From positions 1,240,001 to 1,304,000 of the forward strand of contig NC_088939.1 of NCBI RefSeq assembly GCF_033473495.1: a DNA stretch of 64,000 nt, written 5' to 3'. The stretch's first letter is position 1. Every line of letters begins with the position of its first letter. The DNA is from Cercospora beticola. Taxonomy: Eukaryota > Ascomycota > Dothideomycetes > Mycosphaerellales > Mycosphaerellaceae. The position numbers and the translations under genes were made by a program. Of this stretch, positions 21,622 to 31,528 are shown in pieces. The notes beneath the pieces were generated by a model that saw only the letters and a program-made list of their open reading frames with translations, was not told where the DNA came from and made no database searches.

Positions 21622-22785
21622 TCACGGCGTCGGAAACTCGAGCCTCCTGTGCAGTCTTGACACAATTTCGATGTAATTCTCATCCGTCTCCATCGTCAGA
21701 TATCCATGCCGAACGAAGAAGTCCAAGAGCACGAGAGCACAGTTCGGCTTGAACTCGCCATTTCTCATAGCCTCTTTGACCTCCTCGACCGTCTTCAGCT
21801 CAAACCCTTCGACCTCGTCGTCTGAAGGTTTTGGCTCAACGTCTGGCGTCACTTCCAAGTCGTACACGTACTGACATTCTGGTTGTAGCAATCGTGTCTC
21901 ACCACCGGCTCGCTGGTCGCGAATATGGAAATATGTGACTGTTCCGACTGCCTTTGCCTTCTTTCGCACGAGCTCTTCTGGTAGACTGGCCTCCTCTGCA
22001 CTTTCTCGCACCAAGCTTTCGAACGGCGATTCTCCTGTTGCAATGCCACCAGCCACCGTGTTGTCCAGCATACCGCCGTATGTTTGCTTGTCTGCTGCTC
22101 TTCTCGGTACCCATATCCGTGTCTGTTCTTCCTTCTCCTCATTCCCTTTGACGTATGCTGTCATGTGGCAGCCATATGTGACGATTCCGAACAGAGCACT
22201 TGCAGATCGTTCCATGCTGAACAGCAGTTCTCCACTGGGCCCATACACTGGATACAGCTCGTCCCTCCATTTTGATAGGACCTTGAAATGCCCAGTCGCA
22301 TGCATAGCCCGGATCGTTGCTTCCACAATCTTGGTCCTCTCAGCCTCTGTGTTACCGCTGACCAAAGTCAATGATCTCTCCTCGTCGTTGATCCACCAGT
22401 CTGGCAGCCCCCGGAACACCTCCGTAACGCTCGGAAGGAGATATCCCAGCTCTGTTTCTGGATAGCCCTTAACATAGAGAGCATAATATGTATTGATGTG
22501 AGCGAAGAACAATTTCGGGTTCGTTTGGTAGTAGGGAAAGTTGTCGCATTCGTTGATCAAGTCGAGATTCGATTTGGGTCCTGGGCCAATTGGTGTCGGG
22601 TCGGCAAGGACCATCGATATTCGATCATTGCGAAGCACAGCGTCTGGATCGGCGGAGTCACCTGTTTGTGCTGTCCCGGGGCGGGAATCGTACGTATCGG
22701 AATCGGCGTCGGCTGGCGTCCAAGATGGTATTCTTGGAAGCTCCTTGGGAATGAAGTCTCGTAGACGATTGAGATTGAACGCCAT
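21622..22785 (-). CDS. Nudix hydrolase with N-terminal DUF4743-type domain
   Basis: Single exon of 387 aa from an ATG at 22785. The N-terminal half (about residues 70-205) has the DUF4743-like layout, with FFAHINTYYALYVKGY, LPDWW and HATGHFKVLSKWRDELYPVY. The Nudix domain follows (about 205-350), with FGIVTYGCHMTAYV and RIWVPRRA before the Nudix box GIATGESPFESLVRESAEEA. In the box the usual Gly after EEx is Ser; the catalytic REx2EE is intact. Family knowledge: fungal homologues are often labelled thiamine pyrophosphokinase-related and plants have a similar Nudix protein. The substrate is likely a nucleotide or thiamine diphosphate derivative, which is not proven. It is divergent from the Hikeshi gene. 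Confidence 0.87.
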   Translation of the reverse strand: MAFNLNRLRDFIPKELPRIPSWTPADADSDTYDSRPGTAQTGDSADPDAVLRNDRISMVLADPTPIGPGPKSNLDLINECDNFPYYQTNPKLFFAHINTYYALYVKGYPETELGYLLPSVTEVFRGLPDWWINDEERSLTLVSGNTEAERTKIVEATIRAMHATGHFKVLSKWRDELYPVYGPSGELLFSMERSASALFGIVTYGCHMTAYVKGNEEKEEQTRIWVPRRAADKQTYGGMLDNTVAGGIATGESPFESLVRESAEEASLPEELVRKKAKAVGTVTYFHIRDQRAGGETRLLQPECQYVYDLEVTPDVEPKPSDDEVEGFELKTVEEVKEAMRNGEFKPNCALVLLDFFVRHGYLTMETDENYIEIVSRLHRRLEFPTP

Positions 22786-23089
22786 GTTTGCGACTGTGTT
22801 GTTGTTCAGTGAGTTCGTTGTGCTTACCGGTTCAAGCTGAGCTTACTGACCTGCTCGACCAGGGTCTGGCGACACTCTGTTCTTGGCGCTTCGGCTAAAA
22901 TGCGGGACTGTGACGTTGACTGGAAGGATTGACCACTCGAACCTTCCTGTTCTATCGAGCAATTTAAGGAAAGAGCTACTGCACGCCGTGGACGCGATAA
23001 AGTAAGGACGTTTTTCTCGACGCTATACATGACTATCGAGCTACACCTAGCGTGTCTACTGTATACAACACCATAGATTAATACTCAAG
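22786..23089. promoter_or_regulatory. Divergent promoter, Nudix gene and Hikeshi gene
   Basis: These 304 bp separate two ATGs pointing away from each other (22785 minus, 23090 plus). The sequence next to the Hikeshi start is A/T-rich. No specific factor site is claimed. Confidence 0.45.
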
Positions 23090-23731
23090 ATGTCAGTTCC
23101 ATTCGGCATTATCATCTCTGGTCGACCGGTCGATGTTTCACCACAAGCGATTACGGAAGCCCAATATGCCTTCCGGATACCGCCTGCACCAGCATTCAGC
23201 CATATCGTGGTCTTCCTTTTACCAGGGATAACTCTTCCTTCCGGGACGGCAGCCTCTGTATATGTGCAAATACCGCCCTCACAAGAGTTCAAGCTATTGG
23301 GAGCTATCGGACCCGGCAAAGAAAGCGCAATCTTCAAAATTTCCGGTCTGAAATCTGCTACCAACGTCAACCAAAATGCTATGCTGGATGATCCTACGGC
23401 GCAAACCGGAGCTGTACCTCAAGGCGATGTAGTGATCGGCGTGTCGATTGAGCCAGAAGCACAAGTAGCAGCTCAGCTTGCTACTCTGCAAAGCGGCGGT
23501 CACTCCAACAATGCTCAACTGTCCTCAGCGCTGGTCAAGCTAGGGAGCAGTCCAGAAGGGAAGGCCACCACGAAAGTTCTTGCACAGAGAATTATTGGCA
23601 ATGCTTTCAATTTCCTCGCGAGCTTCGGCAGTGATACTGTACCTCTAAAGGCTTTCCAAGACTGGTGGCAGAAATTCGAAAAGAAAATCGACCTGGACCC
23701 ATCGTTCCTGGAACGGGAAGGCGCGGAGTGA
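23090..23731 (+). CDS. OPI10: Hikeshi/OPI10 family protein
   Basis: Single exon of 213 aa, close to the usual family length of about 200, from an ATG at 23090. The conserved N-terminal domain is clear: MSVPFGIIISGRPV, FSHIVVFLLPG, LPSGTAASVYVQIPP, FKLLGAIGPGKESAIFKISG. The variable linker with IGVSIEP is followed by a C-terminal helical part ending in FLASFGSDTVPLKAFQDWWQKFEKKI and FLEREGAE. Family knowledge: Hikeshi carries Hsp70 into the nucleus during heat stress by binding FG nucleoporins. The yeast homologue Opi10 was found through inositol overproduction. The role here is inferred from the family. Confidence 0.92.
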   Translation: MSVPFGIIISGRPVDVSPQAITEAQYAFRIPPAPAFSHIVVFLLPGITLPSGTAASVYVQIPPSQEFKLLGAIGPGKESAIFKISGLKSATNVNQNAMLDDPTAQTGAVPQGDVVIGVSIEPEAQVAAQLATLQSGGHSNNAQLSSALVKLGSSPEGKATTKVLAQRIIGNAFNFLASFGSDTVPLKAFQDWWQKFEKKIDLDPSFLEREGAE

Positions 23732-24334
23732 CGCGACTAGGCTGTTGTTCATGATGGATCAGCAATGCTTTGAGAAGCTACTACCATATATTTATGAGCG
23801 AAAAGCGTCATCGCTAGCCTGACTTTGAAGCAAGAGGCATGCCCTCTTTCCAGGGCATAGCTGAGCAGCATGATCTAGCGAACATACTAGCAGGACCACA
23901 GGACTCTCGCGACAGTCCGCACGGCATCCCGAAACTCACACAACAAGCAAAACAACCAATTCTTCCTTGCCAATTAGATCTGACTGTCGTGTGGGGGAAA
24001 TATCCTTCGCCATTTTGATGAGAACGCTATCCACGAAAGCATGTTGGCGATACAGCTATTGGCACATGGTACTGTGAAGGAAGCTACGGCGCGGAATATC
24101 GTACGAAGGGGGAGCTTAGCTGAGGTCTGAAGTGTTGCTTGTGGCACCGGATTTCGGACCAAAATATCAAGCTGTGCTGGAAGAAAAGGTCTGGAGGTAC
24201 GCATTGTGATGGCGAGACAACTGCGAAAGTGACATTTACAGGGTCAATGCCGATGAGGAAGTATGTGGCATAGAAACATATCCGCGCATTGGGCGAAACA
24301 TTTGTACAACGAAAGAATGCATTTGAGCTTCTGG
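23732..24334. other. Convergent intergenic region
   Basis: It lies between the Hikeshi (plus) and CLC (minus) stops. Only short frames without family resemblance are present. It should hold both terminators. Confidence 0.4.
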
Positions 24335-26956
24335 TTAGCTAAGTACTTCCCTTCTATCTTCTAGTTCCACACCTCCAGCCGCAGGACCGGCGCCCTCAGT
24401 ATCTAATTCTGTGCTTCGCTCGTTTCGGTACGTGTCGCTCTCACGAGGGCTTTCCGCAATATTCGCATACTCGCCGCTTTGCAATGTTACACGCCTTCCC
24501 AGTCCGACCTTGCTTCTCGCCCAGTCGAGTTTGATTAGCACCCATATGGCAGCTGCCCGGAGTAAGACCCACATCTTTTCTTGACTCTGCAGCTGCGAGG
24601 TATCGTCTCGTGGATTTTCGTGTTGTTCGTGCTGGAATTGGAACTTGAGACAGTCCTTCACTGTGACTAAACCCGTCAAGCGGCCACGATGCTCGACAAG
24701 GATGACTCGCGGACCAAGTTTCTTGAAGAACTCCATAACTGTCTCGAGTGGTAGACGCGGATGTACTGCAAGAGGTGTAGGGTCGACAAACTTGCTGAAA
24801 TCGATCGACATGCTGCCGCCTGTTTCGGGAATGTCGTCAAAGGACACGGCTGGTGCGGCAGCAGAGGGAGTCGTTGCAGTGCGTGGGCCTTCAGGCGGAC
24901 TGAAATAGCACCTTGCAGACGAAGAGACGGGCTGCTCACGCTTCGCGCGTTCGATGGCGTACAAGAGCTCGACTCTGCCAATGTAGCCCAGCAGAATGTT
25001 TGTCTTAGTGTCTTCGACAATTGGGAAACCCTGAAATTTGGTGTCTGCCATGATCTGCTCAACTCGCTTGAGAGCCAGTCCTGTAGCGGGCAATACTGTA
25101 GGGTCAGCCGTCATGCATTTGCTGACAGGTACACCAAAAGTATGCTCCTCCTTGCCATCAAGGAAGGGAAAGCCATTGAACCAGATCATTCGATCCGCAA
25201 TGCCTCCTTTGCCAAATCGCTCCGACACAGCTTTGGTCACTCCGACCACGATCATAGTGGGGAGAATGTAAGTCAGCGCGCCGGTCAATTCGAACATGAT
25301 GACCACGACAGATACTGTCAAGTGCATGATGCCTGACAGAGCTGCGCCCGCTCCCAGAAAGGCATATGTGCCCGGGGTGATACAGGGCACATCTGGCTCA
25401 CAAGCCGAAAAGAATGCTGCATCAGGGAAGGTTTGGTGCAGTGCTTCAACAATGATGCCCAGCATACGCCCGAAGGAGGCACCGATCGCCATGGAGGGCA
25501 CGAATATGCCAGCAGGTACCTTGCAACCATATGAGATGATGACCAGAAACGTCCGAAGAATCGTGGCTGCCAACAGCGAGAAGATCATGTACCAGCGGTT
25601 CTGTTTGTCGCACAGTCCATTGTAATCGTTGGTACCTTCGCACTCAAGGAAGAGAATCTCCATGCTTTCCGTCATGTCGATGCGCAAAAACATGTTCCAG
25701 TAGCAAATTACAGCCGTGCCTAGAGCGAGCAATGTTGCTTCAAGAATGGGGAATCTGGTCAAGTAACGTTTCCGGAATGCCTGTGCGCGCATATTCCACT
25801 TCATCACAAAAGCGCCGTAGCAGCCTCCAAAGACTCCGATCATGATGTAGAACGGAATCTCGAAGAAGTGCCAGGTGCGATCATATTTGACAGTGAACAT
25901 GACCAGCTGCCCGGTGCGGAAGGGATTCATCGCAGCCAGCACTGCTGTTGCAACCAGAGCGCAGAAATAGCTCCTCCACATGGTCTTCAGTGGGAAGTAA
26001 TTGCTCATCTCCTCCAAACTGAATAGGACTCCTCCAATCGGACTTCCAAACGCAACGGCCACTCCAGCAGCAGCACATGCAGACAGAATCTCCCGCGTCT
26101 TAGCGGCATTGCGCCGATACTTGTCGAACATGCGACTGATGACATTTCCGGTGCACACGGCATAATGCACACTCGGCCCTTCCTTTCCCACGCTCAGTCC
26201 AGAGGCGATGGCCAAAGGTAATCCAATACTCTTGATCAACAGTGTCCAGAATCCAAGAAAGCCCTTCATCACGAACCCTGCGATGATGCATTTGATCTCC
26301 GAGATACCACTCCCTGCCGCGTAGGGCGCGAAGCTCTTGACCAGTCTCGCGCTGGTGAATGCGAAGAGAGTAGAGAAGATGATGTAAACCACATAGTTCA
26401 CAACCGTCCAGCTTGACCAAGGCACAAACTCTTTACACCCCTCTTCCGCTCCCCAGCAACAGAAGTTCTCGTTCAGGTAGAATGCGGTGGTGCAATGCCC
26501 TCGCTTGATGTCCGATAGCCATTCCGTCACGATGTTCAGGAACGCAGCATTGAGGCCGATTGCCGTACCAATCAAGGTAACAACAATCCAACCTTGCCCA
26601 GCATCGTATGCTTCCCACACTTTACGTCTCCAGCCTACGCGACCAAAGGACTGTTGGTGAGCGACTCGGGACAAGCGTCGCGACTTGCGCCGTTGTTGTT
26701 CGCGAGCGGCATCCTGGACCCAGTCAATCGTCGTGAAGTCCTCATATCTCTTGATCTCAGCTATCTCCTCTGCGACGCGGACCTCTTCAGAGGAAATCTG
26801 TTGATCGAGCTGGCCATTCTCGGCGCTGGAGAGGGCGGAGGCTCGGCGGCTTAAGCTGTGGTGTGGGCGGTCGGAGGTGGACGAGGGCGCATAGCTGCTG
26901 GTGCGGCGGACGGGAGCGGGGCCGGTGGTGGAGATGCTGCTCACGCGCCGGCTCAT
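24335..26956 (-). CDS. GEF1: CLC-type chloride/proton antiporter with CBS domains
   Basis: Single exon of 873 aa from an ATG at 26956. The basic, Ser-rich N terminus precedes the membrane part (about residues 120-640). Family signatures are present: GSGISEIKC, GKEGPSVHYA with the gating glutamate at Glu259, GVLFSLEEMSNYF with the proton glutamate at Glu316, and GKVPAGIFVP-like CKVPAGIFVPSMAIG. Two C-terminal CBS-like regions flank a Ser/Ala-rich insert: VSKCMTADPTVLP to GYIGRVELLYAI, then HPRLPLETVMEFFKKLGPRVILVEHRGRL in part. Having both glutamates predicts a Cl-/H+ exchanger rather than a passive channel. Family knowledge: yeast Gef1 works in Golgi and late-secretory compartments and is needed for copper loading of iron-uptake oxidases. 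Confidence 0.93.
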   Translation of the reverse strand: MSRRVSSISTTGPAPVRRTSSYAPSSTSDRPHHSLSRRASALSSAENGQLDQQISSEEVRVAEEIAEIKRYEDFTTIDWVQDAAREQQRRKSRRLSRVAHQQSFGRVGWRRKVWEAYDAGQGWIVVTLIGTAIGLNAAFLNIVTEWLSDIKRGHCTTAFYLNENFCCWGAEEGCKEFVPWSSWTVVNYVVYIIFSTLFAFTSARLVKSFAPYAAGSGISEIKCIIAGFVMKGFLGFWTLLIKSIGLPLAIASGLSVGKEGPSVHYAVCTGNVISRMFDKYRRNAAKTREILSACAAAGVAVAFGSPIGGVLFSLEEMSNYFPLKTMWRSYFCALVATAVLAAMNPFRTGQLVMFTVKYDRTWHFFEIPFYIMIGVFGGCYGAFVMKWNMRAQAFRKRYLTRFPILEATLLALGTAVICYWNMFLRIDMTESMEILFLECEGTNDYNGLCDKQNRWYMIFSLLAATILRTFLVIISYGCKVPAGIFVPSMAIGASFGRMLGIIVEALHQTFPDAAFFSACEPDVPCITPGTYAFLGAGAALSGIMHLTVSVVVIMFELTGALTYILPTMIVVGVTKAVSERFGKGGIADRMIWFNGFPFLDGKEEHTFGVPVSKCMTADPTVLPATGLALKRVEQIMADTKFQGFPIVEDTKTNILLGYIGRVELLYAIERAKREQPVSSSARCYFSPPEGPRTATTPSAAAPAVSFDDIPETGGSMSIDFSKFVDPTPLAVHPRLPLETVMEFFKKLGPRVILVEHRGRLTGLVTVKDCLKFQFQHEQHENPRDDTSQLQSQEKMWVLLRAAAIWVLIKLDWARSKVGLGRRVTLQSGEYANIAESPRESDTYRNERSTELDTEGAGPAAGGVELEDRREVLS

Positions 26957-27194
26957 TGCATTTTCATGTCGGCAGAGTGCTGATGTCGTGAGAGTCGTTG
27001 GATGTCGAAACGAGGGTCTTACACTTGTCAGTTTATTGAGCGGCCTTCTCGGTTAGCGATTGTCACATGAAAGTTAGCGCGCAATTCAGTTAGGCGCCGC
27101 CATCAATTCATTCGCGACGCGTCCTATTCGCGCCCACTCTACACGAACATACCAGCTCAACTCTTCCTGCTGCAACGACGAAAGCAGCGCCAAC
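26957..27194. promoter_or_regulatory. Divergent promoter, CLC gene and DPB3-like gene
   Basis: These 238 bp separate the CLC start (26956, minus) from the histone-fold gene start (27195, plus). The two promoters must overlap or be very compact. No specific site is claimed. Confidence 0.45.
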
Positions 27195-27837
27195 ATGCCA
27201 TACAACAATACGCCTATCGCGCCATCAAACGAGGTCACTGGCACCGTCTCACTGCCTCGTGAGCCCCCCGGCCCAGCTCCCCCTTCTCCGCGTTTCCACT
27301 GACCAAACGCTCCCAGTCGCTCGCGTCAAGAAGATCATAAACGCCGATCCTGATATCAACCAATGCTCCAACAATGCCGCCTTCGTGATCACGGTTGCCA
27401 CTGAGATGTTCTTACAACATCTGGTCGAGCAGGCATACAACCAAGTGAAATCAGAACATGGACCCAAACCGAGGCGTAACATTCAATACAGAGACGTCGG
27501 TAAGTGACGTGCGCAGGCGGCGCGAGCAAAGCGAGACACTGATGGGACCTTCCCAGCCAACGCCGTAGCTCGTGTCGAAAACCTCGAATTCCTGACAGAC
27601 GTGGTGCCGAGGACGATGACGATGAAGCAGTACAAACAGAAAGCTGCCAAGGACGCTGCAGCGGGAGCAGCATCCGCAGAGAATGGAGCACCTGGGAAAG
27701 GCCAGGGAACACTAGATGGACACGTTGGAGCCAATGGCTCTGCGGCTGGACCAGCACCAGCTAAGGACCCAGTGAAAGAAATTGCAGCACAGGAGGGAGC
27801 TCACGGCACAATTGACGAAGAAATGCGGGATTCATGA
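27195..27837 (+). CDS. DPB3: Histone-fold DNA polymerase epsilon subunit (Dpb3/CHRAC-like), 175 aa
   Basis: Exons are 27195-27258, 27317-27499 and 27557-27837, with introns of 58 and 57 nt. The spliced frame is 528 nt. The start MPYNNTPIAPSNEVTGTVSLP joins to LARVKKIINADPDI, giving the conserved first helix. The histone fold continues as NNAAFVITVATEMFLQHLVEQAYNQ, RRNIQYRDVANAVARVENLEFLTDVVPRT. The C-terminal third is Ala/Gly-rich and acidic. Family knowledge: this subunit pairs with Dpb4 in DNA polymerase epsilon, and the pair also works in chromatin remodelling and heterochromatin inheritance. The paralogous Dls1/CHRAC1 role cannot be separated by sequence alone. Confidence 0.88.
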
Positions 27838-28181
27838 TTGCATTCTTGGGATTTCATGGAATCCAGCGATGGCGTTCACGGGCCATGAGATCGGAGCTGA
27901 TGTGGGCTTTGCCGCTGCGACAGCATGAGCAGCGCTCGAGGTCACGCGAATTTAGACTTGAGTTTTCTGCTTGTCACCCAGGATATTGACGCGGCACCAT
28001 GACTGGAAAAGCACCCGAGCGAAGCCATGGTCATGTCCAGTTGCGCGAGAGCAGAAAGTTAGCAACAGCGTTGCCGCTACTTGCCGACAATGACTCCAGG
28101 CATCCGCCGCTTTTAGAGCTTGGGGCAAGCCGAATTCGAAGAAGCTCAAGAAAAGCGCTATGTGGCAAAGGCTCGCCTATG
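27838..28181. other. Convergent intergenic region
   Basis: It lies between the Dpb3-like (plus) and FAD oxidase (minus) stops. No supported frame is present. It also marks the left edge of the metabolic block that follows. Confidence 0.4.
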
Positions 28182-29780
28182 CTACATATCGTGCTTATCA
28201 TAATGGCTTCCACCACTACCAAGGTCGATCGGGAGGTACCAGCCAAAACGATTACTTGGATCCCACTTTCTCTTCAGCTTTTGCAGTCTGTCCACCCTCC
28301 ACTGCTGGTATCCATACAACTCTCTCTGGGTCTCAGTGCCATGCGCATAGTTCACGTATGCATTCAACGCATGGCCACTACCCTCGACTATGACTCGACG
28401 CATCTCATTGCCGTACACTGCGCCACGACGAGCCAGGTTCGCGTCGTTGGGCGCATGCGTAATGAAGGGGCTGATCAGCAGATTACTTGACCGATCTGCG
28501 AACGCCGTGCTATTCTCGGGCACCGACTGGACAGCGTTCACGCTATAAGCCTCCAATATGATGCGCGTGATGTTGAACTCGGTCGGAAGAGATTTGAGCA
28601 GATCTACTGCTGCGCGCATACCAGCAAGAGGATATGTCTCCAAAGCCAGCGGAAAGCGCTGCAGCGTCGGGAAATTCTTCGCACAAGGTGGGGCATCCAC
28701 GTCAAATCCCATCATCACGGAGACGCCTGCCAGATCGGTTGCTCCGCTGACGCTGTTGAACGGCTGAAGAGCGCGGAACCCGGATGAGTAGGTGCCAGGG
28801 ATGTCGTTGCCCTGCCATATCAGAAAGATCGCCAAGATGACCTGTAGCTGGATCAGCACAAAAGGCACGCTGAGCATACACTTATTACACCATACCTTTC
28901 CATCGGCCACTCCGGGAAACCTGCCTGCGAACCCGAAAACGATCAATTCCACCGGTCCTGGGTTTTCAACACCACCAATCATCCCATTCATAACTCGCAA
29001 CACCTCTTCCAACTTTTCCTCTTCAAAATAGAACTGCTCGTATGCCCAATCCCGATTCTCCTCAGTAACATCATAAATCTTGTACACGAATTCTGCCACA
29101 ATGCCAAAATTATGCCCAGCACCCCGCAACGCCCAGAACAAATCTTCGTGCTGATGTGCAGAAACCTCCGCGAGACTCCCATTCCCCAGGACCAGCTTCG
29201 CAGAGATCAAGTTATCTGCCATCAGCCCATATCTGCCTTGCAGCCAACCGTGGCCGCCTCCGAGCATGGGTGCCACTGCTCCAGTGCAATCGCAGGCTCC
29301 TTGGACCGTTTGCTTCGAATGGAGAGCGAGCTTGTCACGGAGCTCACCACTGAGAACTCCACCACCGACTACTGCACTTTGGCCATCCCGAAGAATCTCG
29401 ACGTCTTTGAAGCTCTCGAGCCAGATTCCTACGCCGTTGCGAAGATTCGCGAGGGAGAGAGTTGCGCCGTGGCCGCCGGAGATTGCGAGGAAAGGCTTGG
29501 AGTGGGCGTTTGCGACCCGAATTGTGCTTTGAATGTCCTCGATCGTAGAAGGGTGGATGACGATGTCAAAGTGCGGGATTCCCCAAGAGATTTGCCATCG
29601 TGATGTGGCGTTCCTGTAGCATGAGGAATTTGGGTGGCAAATTTGAGCTTGTGAGGAGAGGTGAGGAGCGAGGGTTGTGGCGAACGTTGTCGATGATGGG
29701 TTTGAGATTGAGAATATACTAAACGTATACCCTACGGCGCTGGCCAAGGTTGCGGTGAGGACTGCCGGAAATGCCCCCAT
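28182..29780 (-). CDS. Secreted BBE-like FAD-dependent oxidoreductase (514 aa, 2 exons)
   Basis: Exons are 29780-28896 and 28841-28182 (minus). The 54-nt intron is a multiple of three without a stop; removing it joins GVADGK to VILAIFLIWQGND. The start is the ATG at 29780, giving a signal peptide (MGAFPAVLTATLASAVGYTF). The PCMH-type FAD domain shows FDIVIHPSTIEDIQ, AISGGHGATLSLANL with the His used for covalent flavin in this family, and GACDCTGAVAPMLGGGHG with a candidate Cys partner, then GRYGLMADNLISAKLVL. The C terminus is a BBE domain (YVNYAHGTETQRELYG, KRKWDPSNRFGWYLP). It should oxidise a small alcohol, sugar or alkaloid-like substrate outside the cell or in the secretory path. The substrate is unknown. 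Its location suggests a role in the neighbouring biosynthetic block. Confidence 0.88.
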   Translation of the reverse strand: MGAFPAVLTATLASAVGYTFSIFSISNPSSTTFATTLAPHLSSQAQICHPNSSCYRNATSRWQISWGIPHFDIVIHPSTIEDIQSTIRVANAHSKPFLAISGGHGATLSLANLRNGVGIWLESFKDVEILRDGQSAVVGGGVLSGELRDKLALHSKQTVQGACDCTGAVAPMLGGGHGWLQGRYGLMADNLISAKLVLGNGSLAEVSAHQHEDLFWALRGAGHNFGIVAEFVYKIYDVTEENRDWAYEQFYFEEEKLEEVLRVMNGMIGGVENPGPVELIVFGFAGRFPGVADGKVWCNKCMLSVPFVLIQLQVILAIFLIWQGNDIPGTYSSGFRALQPFNSVSGATDLAGVSVMMGFDVDAPPCAKNFPTLQRFPLALETYPLAGMRAAVDLLKSLPTEFNITRIILEAYSVNAVQSVPENSTAFADRSSNLLISPFITHAPNDANLARRGAVYGNEMRRVIVEGSGHALNAYVNYAHGTETQRELYGYQQWRVDRLQKLKRKWDPSNRFGWYLPIDLGSGGSHYDKHDM

Positions 29781-30549
29781 TCTCAAACTGATCACTTTGT
29801 GAGCTTGGAGTCTCGGGATCGAGCAGAGGAAGTCAGTAATTTGACTCTTCTGACTACTTGGCCTGGGGACCTATAGTGGGCTGACCTGAAGTCGCAGTCA
29901 ACCACGAGGACGATTGTACTTTATGTACACGCTGTGCACGGCAGTAAGTGATCCACCACTTTCTGCCGATACGCTTATTCAAATTCAAATGCAGGCCTCA
30001 GCCTCACGTTAACACAAAGCATAATTCTTGCCCCGATCCTTCAGCTTTCAGCGTTGTAGGGCATCTTCATTTGTGAGCATCGCTCTGCCGTCGTCCGTCG
30101 GAGTTGATCAGCCTTCTGATTGGAATCACACTTCAGACGTCCGACGCTTCTCGATCTACGAAGGCCCTTGGGTCGCTACTTCATAAGGGACGATGTAGTG
30201 GGGAGACCAAGCCTAGCCCATATACGGTTAGCTGAAGAACACTTCCTATTTCGGCCTATCCTCAGCATGTGAAGGCCGAACAAACAGATCCGACGGCCAC
30301 TGCAGCTCAATCACGCAAGACTGACAAGACAGAATGCTGACAACTGACTAGCCACACGACCTCAGAGACACAACAATTCGGGTCGCTACGTAGGTGTCCA
30401 TCAGCCCATGACTCGCAGTCGACTAAAGACCCAGATTACGTCACAATCGAATGAACAACACCTCTTTCTCCGTTCTCATTCTCTAAACCGTACGTTCCCA
30501 GAGACGATACAGTAACAAATCGGAAAACTCCAAGAAAAGATTGCCCAAA
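29781..30549. promoter_or_regulatory. Divergent promoter region, FAD oxidase and SDR
   Basis: These 769 bp lie between two starts pointing away from each other (29780 minus, 30550 plus), so the two genes could be co-regulated. Several short GC-rich inverted stretches are visible, but no known operator is claimed. Confidence 0.45.
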
Positions 30550-31456
30550 ATGTCCAAAGCCCCCAGCAAAAAGCTCACCGACGAAGAAAAAGCCGCCAAG
30601 CACGGCGCCCTCGTAGTCTTCGGTTCCGGCCCTGGAATAGGACGCAATGTCGCCTCTCTCTTCGCTGAGCGCGGTTTCTACAAAATCTACTTGCTTTCCC
30701 GGAACCAGGAACGTCTGCAAGAAGACATCGATTTCGTGAAGAAAGCTGCCCCGGAGGCAAGTGTGAAAGCTATTGCGGTCGATCTTGAGGATCCGGGTAA
30801 AGTAAGGGCTGCGCTGGCGGAATTGGATTCGAGGTTGCATGGGAAGTCGTTGGAATGTGTTTTGTATAATGCTGCGAGGGTTGGGCAGAGTAAGTTGATG
30901 GAGTGGAGTGCGGTGAATTATGAGTCGGACTTTAGGGTGAGTTTTCGATTTGGTGTTCTTCTGTTTTGAGTTGGGAGTGGGGGTTTATGCTGATGTGTTG
31001 GGTGCAGATTAGTGTTGTGAGTCTTTTGATGGTTGCGCAATGGGCTATGCCGCAGCTGGTGGCGGCAGGGAAAAAGGAGTATTACACGCCCGCATTCTTG
31101 GTGACGAGTGGTGGCTTATACAAGAATCCTTTCCCACAATTCGTAAGTGTTGCCTGTCTGCTGAGGATTTGAAAGACACATGATCTGACTGCAAGCAGTT
31201 CTCACTCGCATCGTGCAAAGCTGCTCAGTACAATCTCGTTCACAGCCTACACAAGGAGTACGGCTCGAAAGGAGTGCATTGTGCGGCAATCGTGGTGGAA
31301 GGCAAAGTAGCTGACGATGCCAAAGTGACTACTGCTCGGAATGTGGCGGATAAGGCTTGGGGATTATTTGAGCAGCCTGCGCCTGGCGATTTGGACGCCA
31401 CTATCACAGATCCAGATTATGCAGAGTTCATGAAGAAGGTGGAAGCTGGCGCTTAG
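30550..31456 (+). CDS. Atypical short-chain dehydrogenase/reductase (259 aa, 3 exons)
   Basis: Exons are 30550-30936, 31008-31142 and 31199-31456, with introns of 71 and 56 nt. The spliced frame is 780 nt. The nucleotide-binding motif is GSGPGIG (residues 25-31) after a beta strand (ALVVF), and LYNAARVG corresponds to the NNAG motif. At the active site SSG-type VTSGGLY is present, but the Tyr of YxxxK is Leu177 (FSLASCK, Lys181). This is consistent with an SDR-fold protein that may not use the classical Tyr-acid mechanism. After it, AAQYNLVHSLHKEYGSKGVHCAAIVV is a typical family stretch. The protein is soluble with no targeting signal. It is divergent from the FAD oxidase and convergent (72 bp gap) with the next gene. 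Confidence 0.83.
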
Positions 31457-31528
31457 CTAGCATTCAATTGCTCTGTAAATATTCTGTTCAGTGACATAAT
31501 TGCTCGTGCTATTTCGTTGTGGACACTT

